A stretch of DNA of 64,000 nt from assembly GCF_004210375.1 (NCBI RefSeq), contig NC_134830.1:46071094-46135093 (forward strand). The letters are read 5' to 3'. The DNA comes from Tachypleus tridentatus. Lineage: Eukaryota; Arthropoda; Merostomata; Xiphosura; Limulidae. Shown piece by piece: positions 11,301-26,300 of this stretch. Numbering within the stretch: the first letter of the stretch is position 1; every line of letters begins with the position of its first letter. Both the position numbers and the translations under genes were made by a program. The notes under the pieces were generated by a model. It was given only the letters and a program-made list of their open reading frames with translations, was not told where the DNA came from and did not search any database.

Positions 11301-14300
11301 AATATGGGAATATTGCTATGAAATACAAAATGTTAGCGTTAAGTACAAGAAAGTTGTATTATCCCAAGGTAATACAGGTTATAACACTAACTTTTATTCC
11401 ACACAGGTAGACTGCCGAGAACATGGATTGTCTTTCTGCAAAGAAAAATCAATACAGAGCAATGTATTTGCACTCAGGTATGTAATGACGTAATGTTTCG
11501 CATCAAAAGCGAGCCTTTTCACACTCGTGCAAGTTTCACATGAAAAACGAATCTTTTCACACTCGAACAAGTTTCACATCAAAAGCGAACCTTTTCATAC
11601 TGGTGCAGGTCTCACGTCAAAAGCGAATCTTTTCGTGCAAGTTTTATATCAAAAGCTGGTCTTTCCACACTCATGTAAACTGTTACGAGATTTTTGTCTC
11701 TTTCTAAACTACTTTGCTAGGTTTGCATTTAATTTTACAATGTGCGGCTTCTTGAAAAATGTAGTCTTACACACGAAACACGAAAATAAAGTTTTAAGTT
11801 TGCAAAATAAAATAAAAGATGGAGTAACTCACTTAAAAATGTTTCTCTGTGTTATATTCGTAAATTGAGTCTCCTTGTTTTCAATTTTTGATTAACAGTT
11901 AATTATGAACGAAAGAAATGGACATTGAAAACGTTTGCAACTAGGAGTTTATCATAAATAACAATAAAGACAATACCGATATAGTACATAAGAAAACTAA
12001 TAAAATTCACGAAGACACCTATATTTAATCAAATTATTCTACCATGATGTATGCTCAGTGAATATGTCTTGCCTGACGTGAAAGTATATAGATGGACATA
12101 TAATAGTAAGTTTGATGCAGTTTTAAGAGCGAAATGACTTAACTGTGAGTCATTGGCCACATTTGTTAATTAAAAATTTATATGTCGAAAATTTTGTTAA
12201 CTGTCTTTAAGATTTAATCTCTTGTGCAAATAAAATAGTATTAACGGCTTTCCTAATACTTGAGGTTAAAACCGTGACTTTGTTAAAATAAAGGAACTAC
12301 AATATTTGCATATATTCACCAAAGTTCTATGCCACATCTGTTCTCGTCATAAACTTTTTTTCTTTAAACTTGAAAACCCTAAGATAACTCAGTGAAACAT
12401 CGTGTTCTTTCTTTGTTTATCAAAATCTTTAAAACTGTCTCATTTCTGACTTCTGGTTTACTGTTTTATGTTGTTTTTTATTTCCAGAACAGGTTTACTG
12501 TAGCCTATTTTGTGTTGTCTTATTTCTAGAACAGGTCTACTGTAGCCTATTTTGTGTTGCCTTATTTCTAAAACAGGTTTACTGTAGCTTATTTTGTGTT
12601 ATCTTATTTCCAGAACAGATTTACTCTAGCTTATTTTGTGTTGTCTTATTTCTAGAACAGGTCTACTGTAGACTATTTTGTGTTGTCTTATTTCCAGAAC
12701 AGATTTACTGTAGCTTATTTTGTGTTGTCTTATTTCCAGAACAGATTTACTGTAGCTTATTTTGTGTTGTCTTATTTCTAGAACAGGTCTACTGTAACCT
12801 ATTTTGTGTTGCCTTATTTCTAAAACAGGTTTACAGTAGCTTATTTTGTGTTATCTTATTTCTAAAACAGGTTTACTGTAGCTTATTTTGTGTTATCTTA
12901 TTTCCAGAACAGATTTACTCTAGCTTATTTTGTGTTGTCTTATTTCTAGAACAGGTCTACTGTAGCCTATTTTGTGTTGTCTTATTTCCAGAACAGATTT
13001 ACTGTAGCTTATTTTGTGTTGTCTTATTTCCAGAACAGATTTACTGTAGCTTATTTTGTGTTGTCTTATTTCTAGAACAGGTCTACTGTAACCTATTTTG
13101 TGTTGCCTTATTTCTAAAACAGGTTTACAGTAGCTTATTTTGTGTTATCTTATTTCCAGAACAGATTTACTCTAGCTTATTTTGTGTTGTCTTATTTCTA
13201 GAACAGGTTTACTGTAGCCTATTTTGTGTTGTCTTATTTCCAGAACAGGTTTACTGTAGCTTATTTTGTGTTGTCTTATTTCTAGAACAGATCTACTGTA
13301 GCCTATTTTGTGTTGCCTTATTTCTAAAACAGGTTTACTGTAGCTTATTTTGTGTTGTCTTATTTCTAGAACAGGTCTACTGTAGCCTATTTTGTGTTGT
13401 TTTATTTCTAAAACAGGTTTACTGTAGCTTATTTTGTGTTATCTTATTTCCAGAACAGATTTACTCTAGCTTATTTTGTGTTGTCTTATTTCTAGAACAG
13501 GTCTACTGTAGCCTATTTTGTGTTGTCTTATTTCCAGAACAGATTTACTGTAGCTTATTTTGTGTTGTCTTATTTCCAGAACAGATTTACTGTAGCTTAT
13601 TTTGTGTTGTCTTATTTCTAGAACAGGTCTACTGTAACCTATTTTGTGTTGCCTTATTTCTAAAACAGGTTTACAGTAGCTTATTTTGTGTTGTCTTATT
13701 TCCAGAACAGGTTTACTGTAGCTTATTTTGTGTTGTCTTATTTCCAGAACAGATTTACTGTAGCCTATTTAGTGTTGTCTTCTTATTTCCAGAGCAGGAA
13801 AAAAGATTTCCCTTCCGATGGATACTCTACAGGATCGTCATGGAATTATTGCAAGTGTTTTACAGTAAGTTACAATCATATATTGTTAATGTACTTGTAG
13901 TTATAAACCAAAGTGATAAAAGCTTAAGAAATATTTACTACTCACTGTCCACAATATATTTTATAATTATTTGGTAATAATATTTTCTCACATTATAGCC
14001 CTCATCTCTAGTAGCTCAGCAAAGTCTGATGCTTTATAATGGTAAAAAAAAATTTCAATAACCTTGGTAGGCGGAGCACAGATAGCTCATTGTGTAGCTT
14101 TGTGATTAACAACAGACAAACTGACACTACACGCACTTGAAACTCCGTAAAATGATTTAGAAGTGTGCACTGCATAATGTGCAAAATATTAGCCACATTA
14201 GGGATTAGAAGAAGCCATTCTGTGTGGTCGGTATCATAATATCGCCACAGAAGTGCATGTAACATTCATTTTACTAGACCACTAACTGAATGTTCTTTCA

Positions 14301-17300
14301 AAGGCATTCAAGATTCGTTGAGAGCGAAAACTAAGATGGTTGAGTTGCCGAATTGCTGATGCGCTGCACTGTATTTATATACATTTTACAGATCAGGAAC
14401 CAACGACCCAGTTTCCTGATTTTGTCTTTTATTTGCGTAGAGTTCATAATCAGTGGTTATCTCACGAAATAATGCTAAGGAAATTACAGAAATTAATATG
14501 CAGAATTTCAACAAAACAAGGGCATTGAATTATCTAGCACAGAGAAATATGTATTAAAGCCAACTTAGTAAGACATCTTAAAGATAAGGTTACATATGGA
14601 CTGATTCTTATCTTTTTAAATCTCATTGATATCACTATGTAACAAAAATTTTGTTCCTAGATAGTATGTGTTATTTCTTAATTGCTTATGTTGTAAAAGT
14701 ACAGAAAATGGCCATTATTCCTTTCAAACTTTGCTTTTGTGACTTGGATAAAGAAATTTAAAAATTAACCTATTTTCTATGTAAAAACGGACAAATTTGC
14801 ACATTTTCATTTACATAAGGTCTGAATAAAAGATCATATGAATCAAGATTTACATGTATTTATACTAAAATTATAGAAAAATGAACAAAAATGTTTAGAA
14901 GTGAGTAGTTTTTCGAGATTTGCGACTGTAATATAAATCACTTTCACGTATCAGCCTCCAAATATAGTCTCCCATCATGTTTCCGTTATACGCTCCTTGA
15001 TAGCGGCGTTAAAAGTTCAGTATATCTTGGTGGAAGCGCTCGCCTTGCTTCTCTGAGTATACTTCCATGTTATCCTTGAATTTATCAAGATGAGCGTGAA
15101 GAATATGGACTTTCAGGGACATCCTGTAGCCCATTTTGCTGTAGTTCTTTACCAGAGTCTCAACCAATTCCACACAATTTTCGGCCTTGTGATTGCCCAA
15201 GAAGCCCCGAACCACTGTGACAAAGCTGCCCCAAGCTTTTTTCCTTGCTATTGAGCTTCTTGGGGAATTCTGTGCACTCCAGGATTTTCTTTAATTGTGG
15301 TCCAACGAAGACACCAGCTTTGACCTGTGCCTCAGACAGCTTAGGGGAGAAATCTCGAAGGTACCTGAAGGCTGCAAACTCTTTATCAAGAGCTGTGAGA
15401 AATTGTTTCACAATAACCGATTTTATGTGCAGTGGTGGGAACAACACCTTCTGAAGGTCCAATAGTGGCTCACACTTGACATTGTGTCTCCTCGGTCTGT
15501 TGTGGCTAGTGCTTTCTGTTGTAGTGTGCTGCGGTGTCCCTGTTGTATAATATAAAATCTTACCATTCAAGCAAGCAAAAATTGTCCGTCTTACCTTCTA
15601 GAGTTTTTTGCAATGCTCGCAGGTAAAACGAGGTGCTCAGGGTTTGTCTTGATCTCCGACAGGCATGCTGAAATATGCCTTGTAGGCTTCACACATTTTA
15701 GCAGATGCTGTCACAGAGTGCTTTTTCGCTCTTGTCTTGATAAATTGGTCACATACATAGCAGAATACTTGCAGCTTCTTGATGCCATCTTTGATAAAAT
15801 CAGACAGGTCTATGTGTTCACTTAGGCAGCTAGAACTAAACTGAAGTGGTGAGTGGTGAGCCCCTGTATATATATTACTATGGAAAGTTCTAGAATATTC
15901 TAAAAGGTTCTTGAAAATTCTTGTAAGTTCGAGAAAATTTTCTATCAGCTACTCAGCACCTGAATCTATCTGGAATGTTCTGAAAAATGGGTAAATTTGT
16001 ATATTTCATTACCCAGGTCACAAAAGTAAAGTTTGAAGAGAAAAATAGGTCTTTTTTATTTACTTTAGGCATAAGCAAATGGGAAATAACACTTTCTGCT
16101 CAGTAACAAGAAAAAAGTAAAATTTTTTTACATAGTGTATTCTTTGTTTTTGGAAGAGGCATAAATTTAGTTTGTGAGAAGAAAAACGTTTAATGGTCAG
16201 ATACAAGTCAGTAATATAGATACGAAAAAACTAATTAAGGTTGTAATACTTATATTCTAAGATTAATTTGTCATGTGTCCATTATTGTTTGTTTGTTTGT
16301 TTTTGAAGTTCGCGCAAAGCTACTCGAGGGCTATCTGCGCTAGCCGTTCCTAATTTAGGTGTGTAAGACTAGAGGGAAGGCAGCTTGTCATCACCACCCA
16401 CTGCTGACTCTTTGGCTACTCTTTTATCAACGAATAGTGGGATTGACCGTAACATTATAACGCCCCCACGGCTGGGAGGGCGAGCATGTTTGGTGCTACG
16501 GGTATTCGAACCCGCAACACTCAGATTACGATTCGAACGCTTTAACCCAACTGGCCATGCCGGGTCCATGTGTAACGTATTACTAGAGTAAAAGTAAACT
16601 ATTATACAGATATATATACAAATAATTATTAGTGATATAACAACAATTAATAAGCATAAATGATCAGTTTTTTTTCACTAAATCAGACAATTATAAGATG
16701 GGACACAATTCATTATATCTTTACAAAACTTATATCACCTACAGTTAACACCCATACAAATAGTTAAATATCGTTTCACAGCGACTCCTGGTGGCTCAGT
16801 GAGTTTATAGTTCGTAACAACAAACAAATAAGGTTTTATAATCAAACGCCATATTAACAGTATTAATATTTTCTTTTAACTATTTTATGGTTGGTCTGCA
16901 TTTTTGTAAACCAGGCGGTTTACAGACTGAACATCAATGGTCACAGAGATTCGAACACGTGACCCTGAAACAGCCACGATAGGTCCATTATATGTGAAAG
17001 TTTACACCTCGCTTAGAGATTGTAATTTCAAATTGAAGGATTCTGCATCACAATAATATACAAATAAATTAAACAATTTTGATACCAGTTTTTGTTTTCA
17101 AACTATAGGAGTTAGGAATTTTTTGTTTATGTTTTGTTTTTTGAGTGCAAAGTTTAACAATGGATTATCTATGCTGTACTCACTGCAGGTATCGAACCCC
17201 CTTTTTTAGTGTAATAAAATCTCCTTACCATTGAATCACTGAATAGGGGTGACACTCTGATTTTTACTGAGATGCATTGTTTACAAACTAATACAGGCAA

Positions 17301-20300
17301 TTAAAGGTAGCACACATGAAAAACAAGGGAGCAAACTAAAAGGTGTTTTAGTGATAAAGATTATAGTACAATATAATAAGGAAAGACATGTTAACCTATA
17401 TTGTTTATTTTACAACAATAAGGATCAGGTCTCTAATAACAGCATTTATCTCGCAAGAATAAAGAGTAAACTTTAAATAGTTATGTTTATTTTACAAAAT
17501 GTATGTAGTAATCATGAATAATAGTGTTTACCTTTCATGATATAGGTACTATTAAGGTCCACAAGATGTATCTTTTTCTGTCTTCTTAGCATTGCAATGA
17601 TAGATAAAATTCCAATTTTGAAGAGTGTTACAGAACGGCAGGATTTGGAAGACAAGTGTAAAGGAAGGTGTAATATCCTTTTCATGTTTCTGAAGGAGTT
17701 GGGATCTTATGGTAAGCCTCTTCTGTATTCAGTTAGAAAAAATAAGCTTTTAACTGGCGTAGTAGAGCTAATAGCACTAAGTCGAGGACAGGTTAAACTA
17801 TATGAGTACTGTAACATGTCTGAACTAAGTAAAGTAGAAATAAACATCAAAAAATAATGTCCTCGTTTAGAATCACAAAACAAAACATTATTTCATGTCG
17901 ATGTGAGCAAGTACAGTCTTTGCACTTTGTGTAATAAAATCATACTATAATGGAACTCTTGCTTTTCTAATGCTAGAAAACCTTTTCTATTATGCGATGT
18001 GCAACCCTCAACTTCGCGAAATTTTTATCCAGTGTGCATGTAGATTTACAAAAGGTGTCTCGATTTCACTGTTTCGCCTCCGCTTCCCGTCACAGAGAAC
18101 TTTTTCTCTCCATTTTCAGGGCGCAGATATGACGTCATGAATACGTCACATGTTGATCTCCTGTGCTGGCGTCATCCATGTAAATGTAATAGTACTGTCT
18201 ATTTTATGTACATGTAAATACTTCGCAGGGTGTCGATGGATCTTCACCAGAATTGGTATCGAGGCTCATTAAGTCTATGCGGAAATACACACACATTTTC
18301 AATTTTGCCTTTTGCGGTTTTTATGAGTGTTTTTTTTCGCACTTTTTTATCTTTACTTTGTCCCTCTTCATAGATCTTCACTAAATTCGGCATGCAGGTT
18401 TGTTGGGTTCATGAGGAGATACATACAAAGTTACGGTTTCACATTTTCTGTTTTACTGTTTTATGGACGTTTTGGTTTTGCTTTTTTTTTTAAATTATAT
18501 ATGAATGAAACAACTTTTCATTTCCTAACCTTTCATTCATCATGAATTTAAACAACTTCAGTCTAAGGTTGGGTGGTAATAATAATAATACAGATGATGA
18601 TTTGATACGGTATATTAAAACGCACTAGAATATGCGAAATAGTAAGTCACATAAAATTGTGGTGGAACAGAGTATATCAGTACTACATTATGACATTGTT
18701 TGGTGTTCATAGGTAGTGTGATGCCAGCGAAAACTGGTTGTTTTTGGAAAGGATGTCTAAAAGCACTTTATTTCATACATCCAGATCATAAAGGTATGTT
18801 CAGGTCGGGGATTAAAATTTTCCAAGAAGGGGCATTTCTTGTGCATAATGGTATTGGAAAACAAAACCATATCGGCCAACTTGGGAGATTGTCCAAAAAG
18901 AGACTTGTAAGAAGTTGTACACCAAGTAAAGGGAATCTGCGAACACAAATACCAAAGACAAAAGCTGTTCACATGTCCCAAGCAAACAGTACACAACGTT
19001 ATAAAGAAGGATGTCTGTGTGGTGAAGAGACATTTGCCTGTTTTTGCACTATAAAATTGTACAACCCCTGTTTTTGCACTATAAAATTGTACAACCGTCG
19101 CATACGTCAGTCAGATGGAGAATAAAATGGGTTGTTATATATTAAAAAGTACTTGTCGAGTCGCTGGATGTAGCACGTATGGATTTCTGTGCGATTGGAT
19201 TATTAAAATGAGTGATAGAAACCTATCGTCCTCATATTCTAGATGTATTACGGAAAACATATAGGAGGATGATTGTACTTTGAACATGACAGCCTACAAA
19301 GTACTTTGCAACGGATTTGTTTTGAATTTTGCTCAAAGCTACACGAGGGCTATCTGCACTAACCGTCCCTAATTTAACAGTGTAAGACTAAAGGGAAGGC
19401 AGCTAGTCATCACCACCCACCACCAACTCTTGGGCTACTCTTTTACCAACGAATAGTGGGATTGTCCGTCACATTATAACGCCCACACGGCTGAAAGGGC
19501 GAGCATGTTTGGTGCGACGGGGATTCGAACCCGCGACCCTTAGATTACGAGTTGAGTGCCTTAACCATGTGGTCATGCCGGACCTTTGTAATGGAACCTA
19601 TGCTGCAGGTCTGTATGTGAACCTGACGACGACAGAAGAAGGTCGAAACTTTGTTCGCTCTTCTACGTAAAATATGTTCTCAACCCAAACGAGCCGTTTT
19701 TACATATATAAAATGTATGGTTGTCGAATAGAGAGTCATTGAACGTGGAAATAAAGAATACAGCACGTGTTAAAGTTTCAAAATAATTTTGATTTAAAGT
19801 ACTCAATCCGTTTATAACCAAAATTAAGCTGTTCATATTTGTCAGTTTCTACATTGATTTCAAGATATTCCTGATCTGTTGTCGAGTTTGTGCCTCTAAT
19901 CATCTGCATTGAAAATAAATAAAAATCAGATTGGATGTAAAGATTAGACATACATTTAAATTTTATTACTCTGATTTGTTTGTCCTTTTTTTTAAATGAC
20001 ATTTTCAGTATATCAAAAATCAGTAGTTTTTTTTGTTGTTTTTTTTGCAGGTGAATAGGAAATTAACAGGTTTTGTCAATGTGCGTCCGCAGAAATGTTA
20101 ACGAGGGAGAGAGTTATGTGTAATCGTGAAATGAATAAACAAATCACATACATCCGCTAAATGAAATTTTGTTTTTGATTTTCCAGTTATGGGGACAATT
20201 ACCTCTTGTCATTCTCTCGAGGGACGCCCATGGTTTTGTCTATTTCTTAGTTTGTTTGTTTGTTTGTTTTGGAATTTCGCACAAAGCTACTCGAGGGCTA

Positions 20301-23300
20301 TCTGTGCTAGCCGTCCCTAATTTTGCAGTGTAAGACTAGAGGGAAGGCAGCTAGTCATCACCATCCACCGCCAACTCTTGGGCTACTCTTTTACCAACGA
20401 ATAGTGGGATTGACCGTCACATTATACGCCCCCACGGCTGGGAGGGCGAGCATGTTTAGCGCGACAAGGGCGCGAACCCGCGACCCTCGGATTACGAGTC
20501 GCACGCCTTACGCGCTTGGCCCTATTTCTTAGAACACAGTGTTTTTGCAATTGTACATGCGATAATCAGGTTTTATTTTTATTTTATAAAACTGTTTTCG
20601 TAACTGCATGTGCCATAATAAGATTTTTATTTGCTTTATCTTTTATAAAACAATGTTTCCACAATTGTATATGCGATAATTAGGTCTTGTTTTATTTGTG
20701 TTTCATAAAACAATGTTTTTGCAACTATACATGTGATAATAAATTTTGTTTTATTTTACTTTTATAAAACTGTTTTCGTAACTGCATATGCAATAATCAG
20801 GTTTTGTATTATAAAACAGTGTTTTTGTAACTGATTAGATAATTAGCACGCTCTTTTCTGTACCTTAGAACACAGAGTATTCATGGAGACAGCCATGAGG
20901 GTTTCCGATAAGTACCTTTGTGCTTTAACCACAGACTATGACACAACTCTAGGACTATCGTAAGTTCAAATCCATCAACGATCTTGAATTATTTCTCTAA
21001 TCGTACATATATTTTACAGTTTTTAATGAACATATCACCTTAGATCTCCTTACGTTTCACAGTTTTCAATGAACATATCACCTTAGATCTCCTTACGTTT
21101 CACAGTTTCCAATGACCATAGATCTTAGATGGTACTTATGTTTGCAGTATCCAACGATCTTGCATTCAAACCTTACTTATGTTTCACAATTTCCAATGGC
21201 TTTAGACGGTACTTATGTTTACCGTGTACAACTATAATGCACTTAGGTTAGTTATGTTTCACAGTTTTCGTTTTAAGATCTTTAACAATATAATTTAAAG
21301 TTACGAATAGCCATTTTTCAACTATTAAACTGACATTAAAAACTACCGGATAACGTTACAAACTACCTATAAAAATAAAAACTACAGTATATAGACACTA
21401 TAAGGTAATTTATATGACATATAAAATTAATGGAAGTGGCGATACATAAAATATTTTCTTCATATTAATTGCTAGAAACAGAAGTATCAACTAAAAACAG
21501 GAGAAGCAACACTCTCGCCTTATGCCTTTGTTTTTATATTCATTATGTTTGTTTGAATTTCGCGCAAAGCTACATAAGAGCAATCTGCGCTAGCCGTCCT
21601 TAATTTAGCAGCGTAAGACTAGAGAGAAGGCAGCTAGTCATCACCACCCACCGCCAACTCTTGGGTTACTCTTTTACCAACGAATATCGTCACATTATAA
21701 CGCCCCCAGGGCTGAAAGGGCGAGCATGTCTGGTGCGACCGGGATTCAAACCCGCGACCCTCAGATTAGGAGTCGAGCGCCTTAACCCACCTGGCCATGC
21801 CGGGCCGACATTCACTCTATCTATGCATGCAATATATGTAAAACTAGAAGACGTTTTAACACGTGAGATATTATATTTTTTATCAAAAAGAAAACTACAG
21901 TTTTCTTCTAAACTAGAACAAGTACTTTGGTATTATTTCTAGCATTTTCTTAGTCACACCTGTTCCTTATATTGTACTTATTATTTGGAGCTTTCTTTGT
22001 CACGGTACGTTTAACCTTGAGAATACTAGGGTTGTGGGATTTTTTAAATGGTACCTTCAAAATAGTCATGATTTATCATGATTTAGAGAACCAGACCTCC
22101 AAAATGATGGAGAAAATCATGGGAAAACAGAGAAGGAGCCGAAATTATGGGCACTACAGTGTAGCAACGTGGAACCACAATCTGGACACTCCTGTTTACA
22201 AGCTGTACACTGGATGAGAATTGACCTTACCAGCGTCAACGTCTTTCTGCAAGCTGTTGATATGGAACCATGGGTAAATCAGTCAGCTAGTTCTATATTT
22301 TTTTTATATTTCATATAAAATTATATTTTCACTCTAGCGTTTCACGTGTGTGTACATATAGATGCAGTTGTTGTTGTTGTTGCTCTTTGTAGGTTGAGGT
22401 CAAACCTTCCTCAGATAGAATTCGTACAGAATACGATAATCTAGAACTACCAAAGGTTTTTCTTACATATGATAAGAATGAAAAAGAACAAGTCATCAAC
22501 ATAGCCAATCAACTGAATACTCTTTACCGTGGAGCACTTGGAATATGTATTATTGACAGGTAGGTACTGTAAACTGACCAAAATACTTTTTACCGTGGAG
22601 CACTAGAAATGTGTTATTGGCAGATAGAATCAGTATGAACCGTTGACTATGTATTTACCACTGTAGAATGTAATACATTTATATTGTAAATTATACATTA
22701 TTATAGTTTAGATTTGAACTGTTTTCTCAAAATTCTTTACTTTTTTCATCACAGTTTGAGCCTGTAACGCACGTATGTATTGAACTTTCACAGGTGTGAC
22801 CTTTATATTTTTTCACCTCGTTAACGCACGTGCTTATTTGAGAATAAATTAAGATGTATCTGTTGGAAAACAAGCCGAAGGGTGAATCCGAAAGTCCATG
22901 GTTTGTATCCAGCTGATATTCTATCCTATTGTGAAAGTAATGTATACTCCACTATCTATTGTTGACGACCTATCAGGTACTTGTGGAAGTAATGTATGCC
23001 CCACTACCTATTGCTGATGTTCTATGAAGTACTTGTGGAAGTACTCTATGCTCTACCCACTGCTGATGTCCTATTAGGCACTTGTGGAAGCACTCTATGC
23101 TCTACTCATTGATGTCATATCAGCTACTTGTGGAAGTAATGTATGCTCCACTACCTATTGCTGATGTTCTATGTAATTTAAGTAGATCAATAGCAACTGC
23201 TGAGACAGCTAATCATCTAAAGAATCCAGCTCAAACGTTACCAACATACACATAGTCCATCACATCTACACACTGAGAGTTGAAAAATTGAAACAAGAAA

Positions 23301-26300
23301 ATAGTTTCCACTTAAATAAATTACCACTTACCCCCAGTATGAAGTTTTTAGTTTACATGTAAATCTTCACTCTGTGACAACCATCCACCAATGGGGATAA
23401 TTAACACGAGTTGCAGTAGTTTTGCTACCTTCTCAGAGTTGTCATGGAAATGCATTAGCGCAACATATAGTTCTAGAGGTCCACAGTTGAAGGCAACACT
23501 GATTCATCACAAGTCGAAAACTTATCAATGGGTTATACTTGTATCTTTATTGCTTTAGTATTGACGTTTTTGGAAAGTATGTAAAAGAGACGTTACAACA
23601 GATTTTGATCATGTCCCCTGACTTGAGTTCCAGATCTATTACACGTTAAAGTAATCTGTGCTGCCCCTTTTTGTTTGCACAATGAAAAATTAGGTTCCGT
23701 TTAACCTGGCTACTCCTTTTCTTTGTACCAATTTGTGTTTTTCTCTAACATCACTGAGTCAATACGATGCATCTTCTCAATGATTCGAAACACGAGAGGA
23801 CCCGGCATGGCCAGGTGGTTAAAGCACTCGTTTCGTAATCTGAGGGTCGCGGGTTCGAATTCCCGTCACCCAAAACATGCTCGCCCTTTCAGCCGTGGGG
23901 GCGTTATAATATTACAGTCAATCCCACTATTCGTCAGTAAAAGAGTAGTACAAGAGTTGGCGGTTGGTGGTGATGACTAATTGCTTTCCTCTAGTCTTAC
24001 ACTGCTAAATTAGGGACGGCTAGCGCAGATAACCCTCATGTAGCCTTGCGCGAAATTCAAAACAAATCTAACCAAGCACGAGAGACCCATCAAACTCTCT
24101 GTCAGTGTTAGCTTCAATTCAAACTTCAATTCCAATGTGAAATAACTAGGTGGATGGATCGCTCAGTCCTTCAGCTAATACTTTCAGTTATTAGCGTTAT
24201 CACTAATGAGGGTAGGTACATCATGACAGTAATGCATGTATGCAGCTGCTGTCAGGCTTAGACAGCAAGATGGATGATGATCCATGACTTTCTTTTGTAT
24301 AAAAGAACAGGAATAAAACACTGAAACAATCCAGAGCAGCTAAGAAAATTCTTCATCAAGCCAGAGAAAAACTGAGTCAAGTAAAAGGAAACCTACTTAG
24401 TATTTGCAGGAATACATCGTGGACGGACGGGCCACTGTAAGCTCCTGATGTGAGCCATTAACTGGGTACTTTCTACCACAAAGCACTAAGTGTATGTATT
24501 ATTTACATGTAACTTAAGTGAATCAGTTAGCCTTATTCTCTTCTGTCTCTATTAAAAACCGTATCAAATAATACTGAACTAATTATTGCACCCATGAAAT
24601 ATGATTTATGTTATATACAAAATGTACTAGAATTTCCAATTTATTGAAAACAAAGGTGTACAAACTTTCCACAATAGTTTTTCTTCATATTTGATTGCAG
24701 AACTCTTATTAATAAAAATCACCTGAAGAGCTTAGGACTAAATGAGATTATTTATCCTCCAGGCGTCATGTTTTTACAACCGGATGATGTAAGTACTATT
24801 TGTTTTAAGATTTTAATAAAATCACACTCCTAATCTCCAGATAAAACCACATTCTTAATGTATAGTTAAAACTACACTCTTAATATACAGAGAAAAACCA
24901 CATTCTTAATATACAGTTAACCTACACTTCATAATATACAGATAAAACCACACTGTTATTTTACAAATAAAATCACATTCTTAATATACAGTTAAAACAA
25001 CACTCTTAATTTGCAGATAAAAACCACATTCTTAAGATACAGTTAAAACTCCACTCTTAACATGCGGATAAAAACCACATTCTCAATATACAGTTAAAAC
25101 TCCACTCTTAATCTGCAGATTAAAACCACATTCTTAATATACATTTAAAACTACACTCTTAATATAGAGATAAAAACCACACTTTAATCTACATATAAAA
25201 ACACAATCTTAATATACAGATAAAACCACACTCATAATATACTCTTCAAAAAAAGAAACGCAAAAAGAAAAATTTGAGACATATTGTTAACAAGTTTATT
25301 CCGGGTAGTTCTGTATGACATGTGTGAAACTTTGCACATTCACTGCTGAACATTCAAAGTCTGCAAAGGCGAAGTCCACGCTCACTAGTTGACGTTTAAC
25401 GTCACTCAACGTCAATAACGAGTATGCCCCCCGTGAGCATCAATAACTGCTTGGCATCTCCTGTCCATGGAAGCGATGAGATGACGAATCACATCCTGTG
25501 GAATGGCTGTCCATTCAGCCTGCAAAGCTGCTGCAAGCTGAGGTAGAGTCCGCGGTTTAGGTTGTCGCCGTCGCAGACGTCGGTCCAACTCGTCCCAAAG
25601 ATGTTCGATGGGGTTTAAATCTGGTGATCTGGAGGGCCAGGGAAGAACGTTGATGTTGTGGTGTCTCAAGAAGACAGTGGTGAGTTGGGCTGTGTGAGGA
25701 CGGGCGTTGTCATGTTGAAAAACGTCGTTGACGTTCACCATGATGGGTTGCACATGGGGCCTAAAAATCTCGTCGACGGTTGCGTATGGTCTGATCGGAA
25801 GTCCTACGCAGCCCTGGTATGGTTGAGGCAGTAGACGTCGCAGTGGTGGTCCTATCCCGAAGATGACGTAACCGGATGTAGCGGGCGTGGTCACACGAGG
25901 TCTGCCAGATCGTGGACGGTCACAAGTTGATCCATGTTGTTGGTGACGATTCCATAGCCTTGTGATGGTGCTTGGGTGGACATTCACAGCTCTGGCAACA
26001 TCTGATCGAGATTCGCCTGCTTCCAAGCGACCAATGGCGTTGTTGCATTGTGCTTCAGTCAGTCTTGGCGTAACTGTATTGCGTGTCGGTGGCTTAACAC
26101 TGAGCTATGGAAACCGAAAACCCGTCACTTTTATAGGGATTTTGCACATGTTGCATTTGCAGAACATGCAGATCTCTCAAACAAATTTATTGGACACGAA
26201 TGCGTTTTGGCGAAAAATCCGATGTTTTCCTCCGTTTTCAATGAGCACAACTTTTATTGTCATTTTGGTCTGACAATCAGTGCCTTAACATATGTAACAT

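Noticed and set aside
13793-13864. A frameshift in exon 4
   Set aside because: At first the family match seemed to need a shift, but starting the exon right after TTATTTCCAG gives the right frame with no lesion.
13688-13900. Repetitive ORF (LSYFQNRFTVAYFV) running into KKDFPSDGYS
   Set aside because: Read in the wrong frame through the 42-bp array and exon 4. The TXNDC16 frame (LPMDTLQDRHGIIA) matches the family and the phases.
18700-19125. 141-codon ORF in intron 5
   Set aside because: No family resemblance, contains a recent direct duplication at its end, and no splice or promoter context. It might be part of an unknown repeat.
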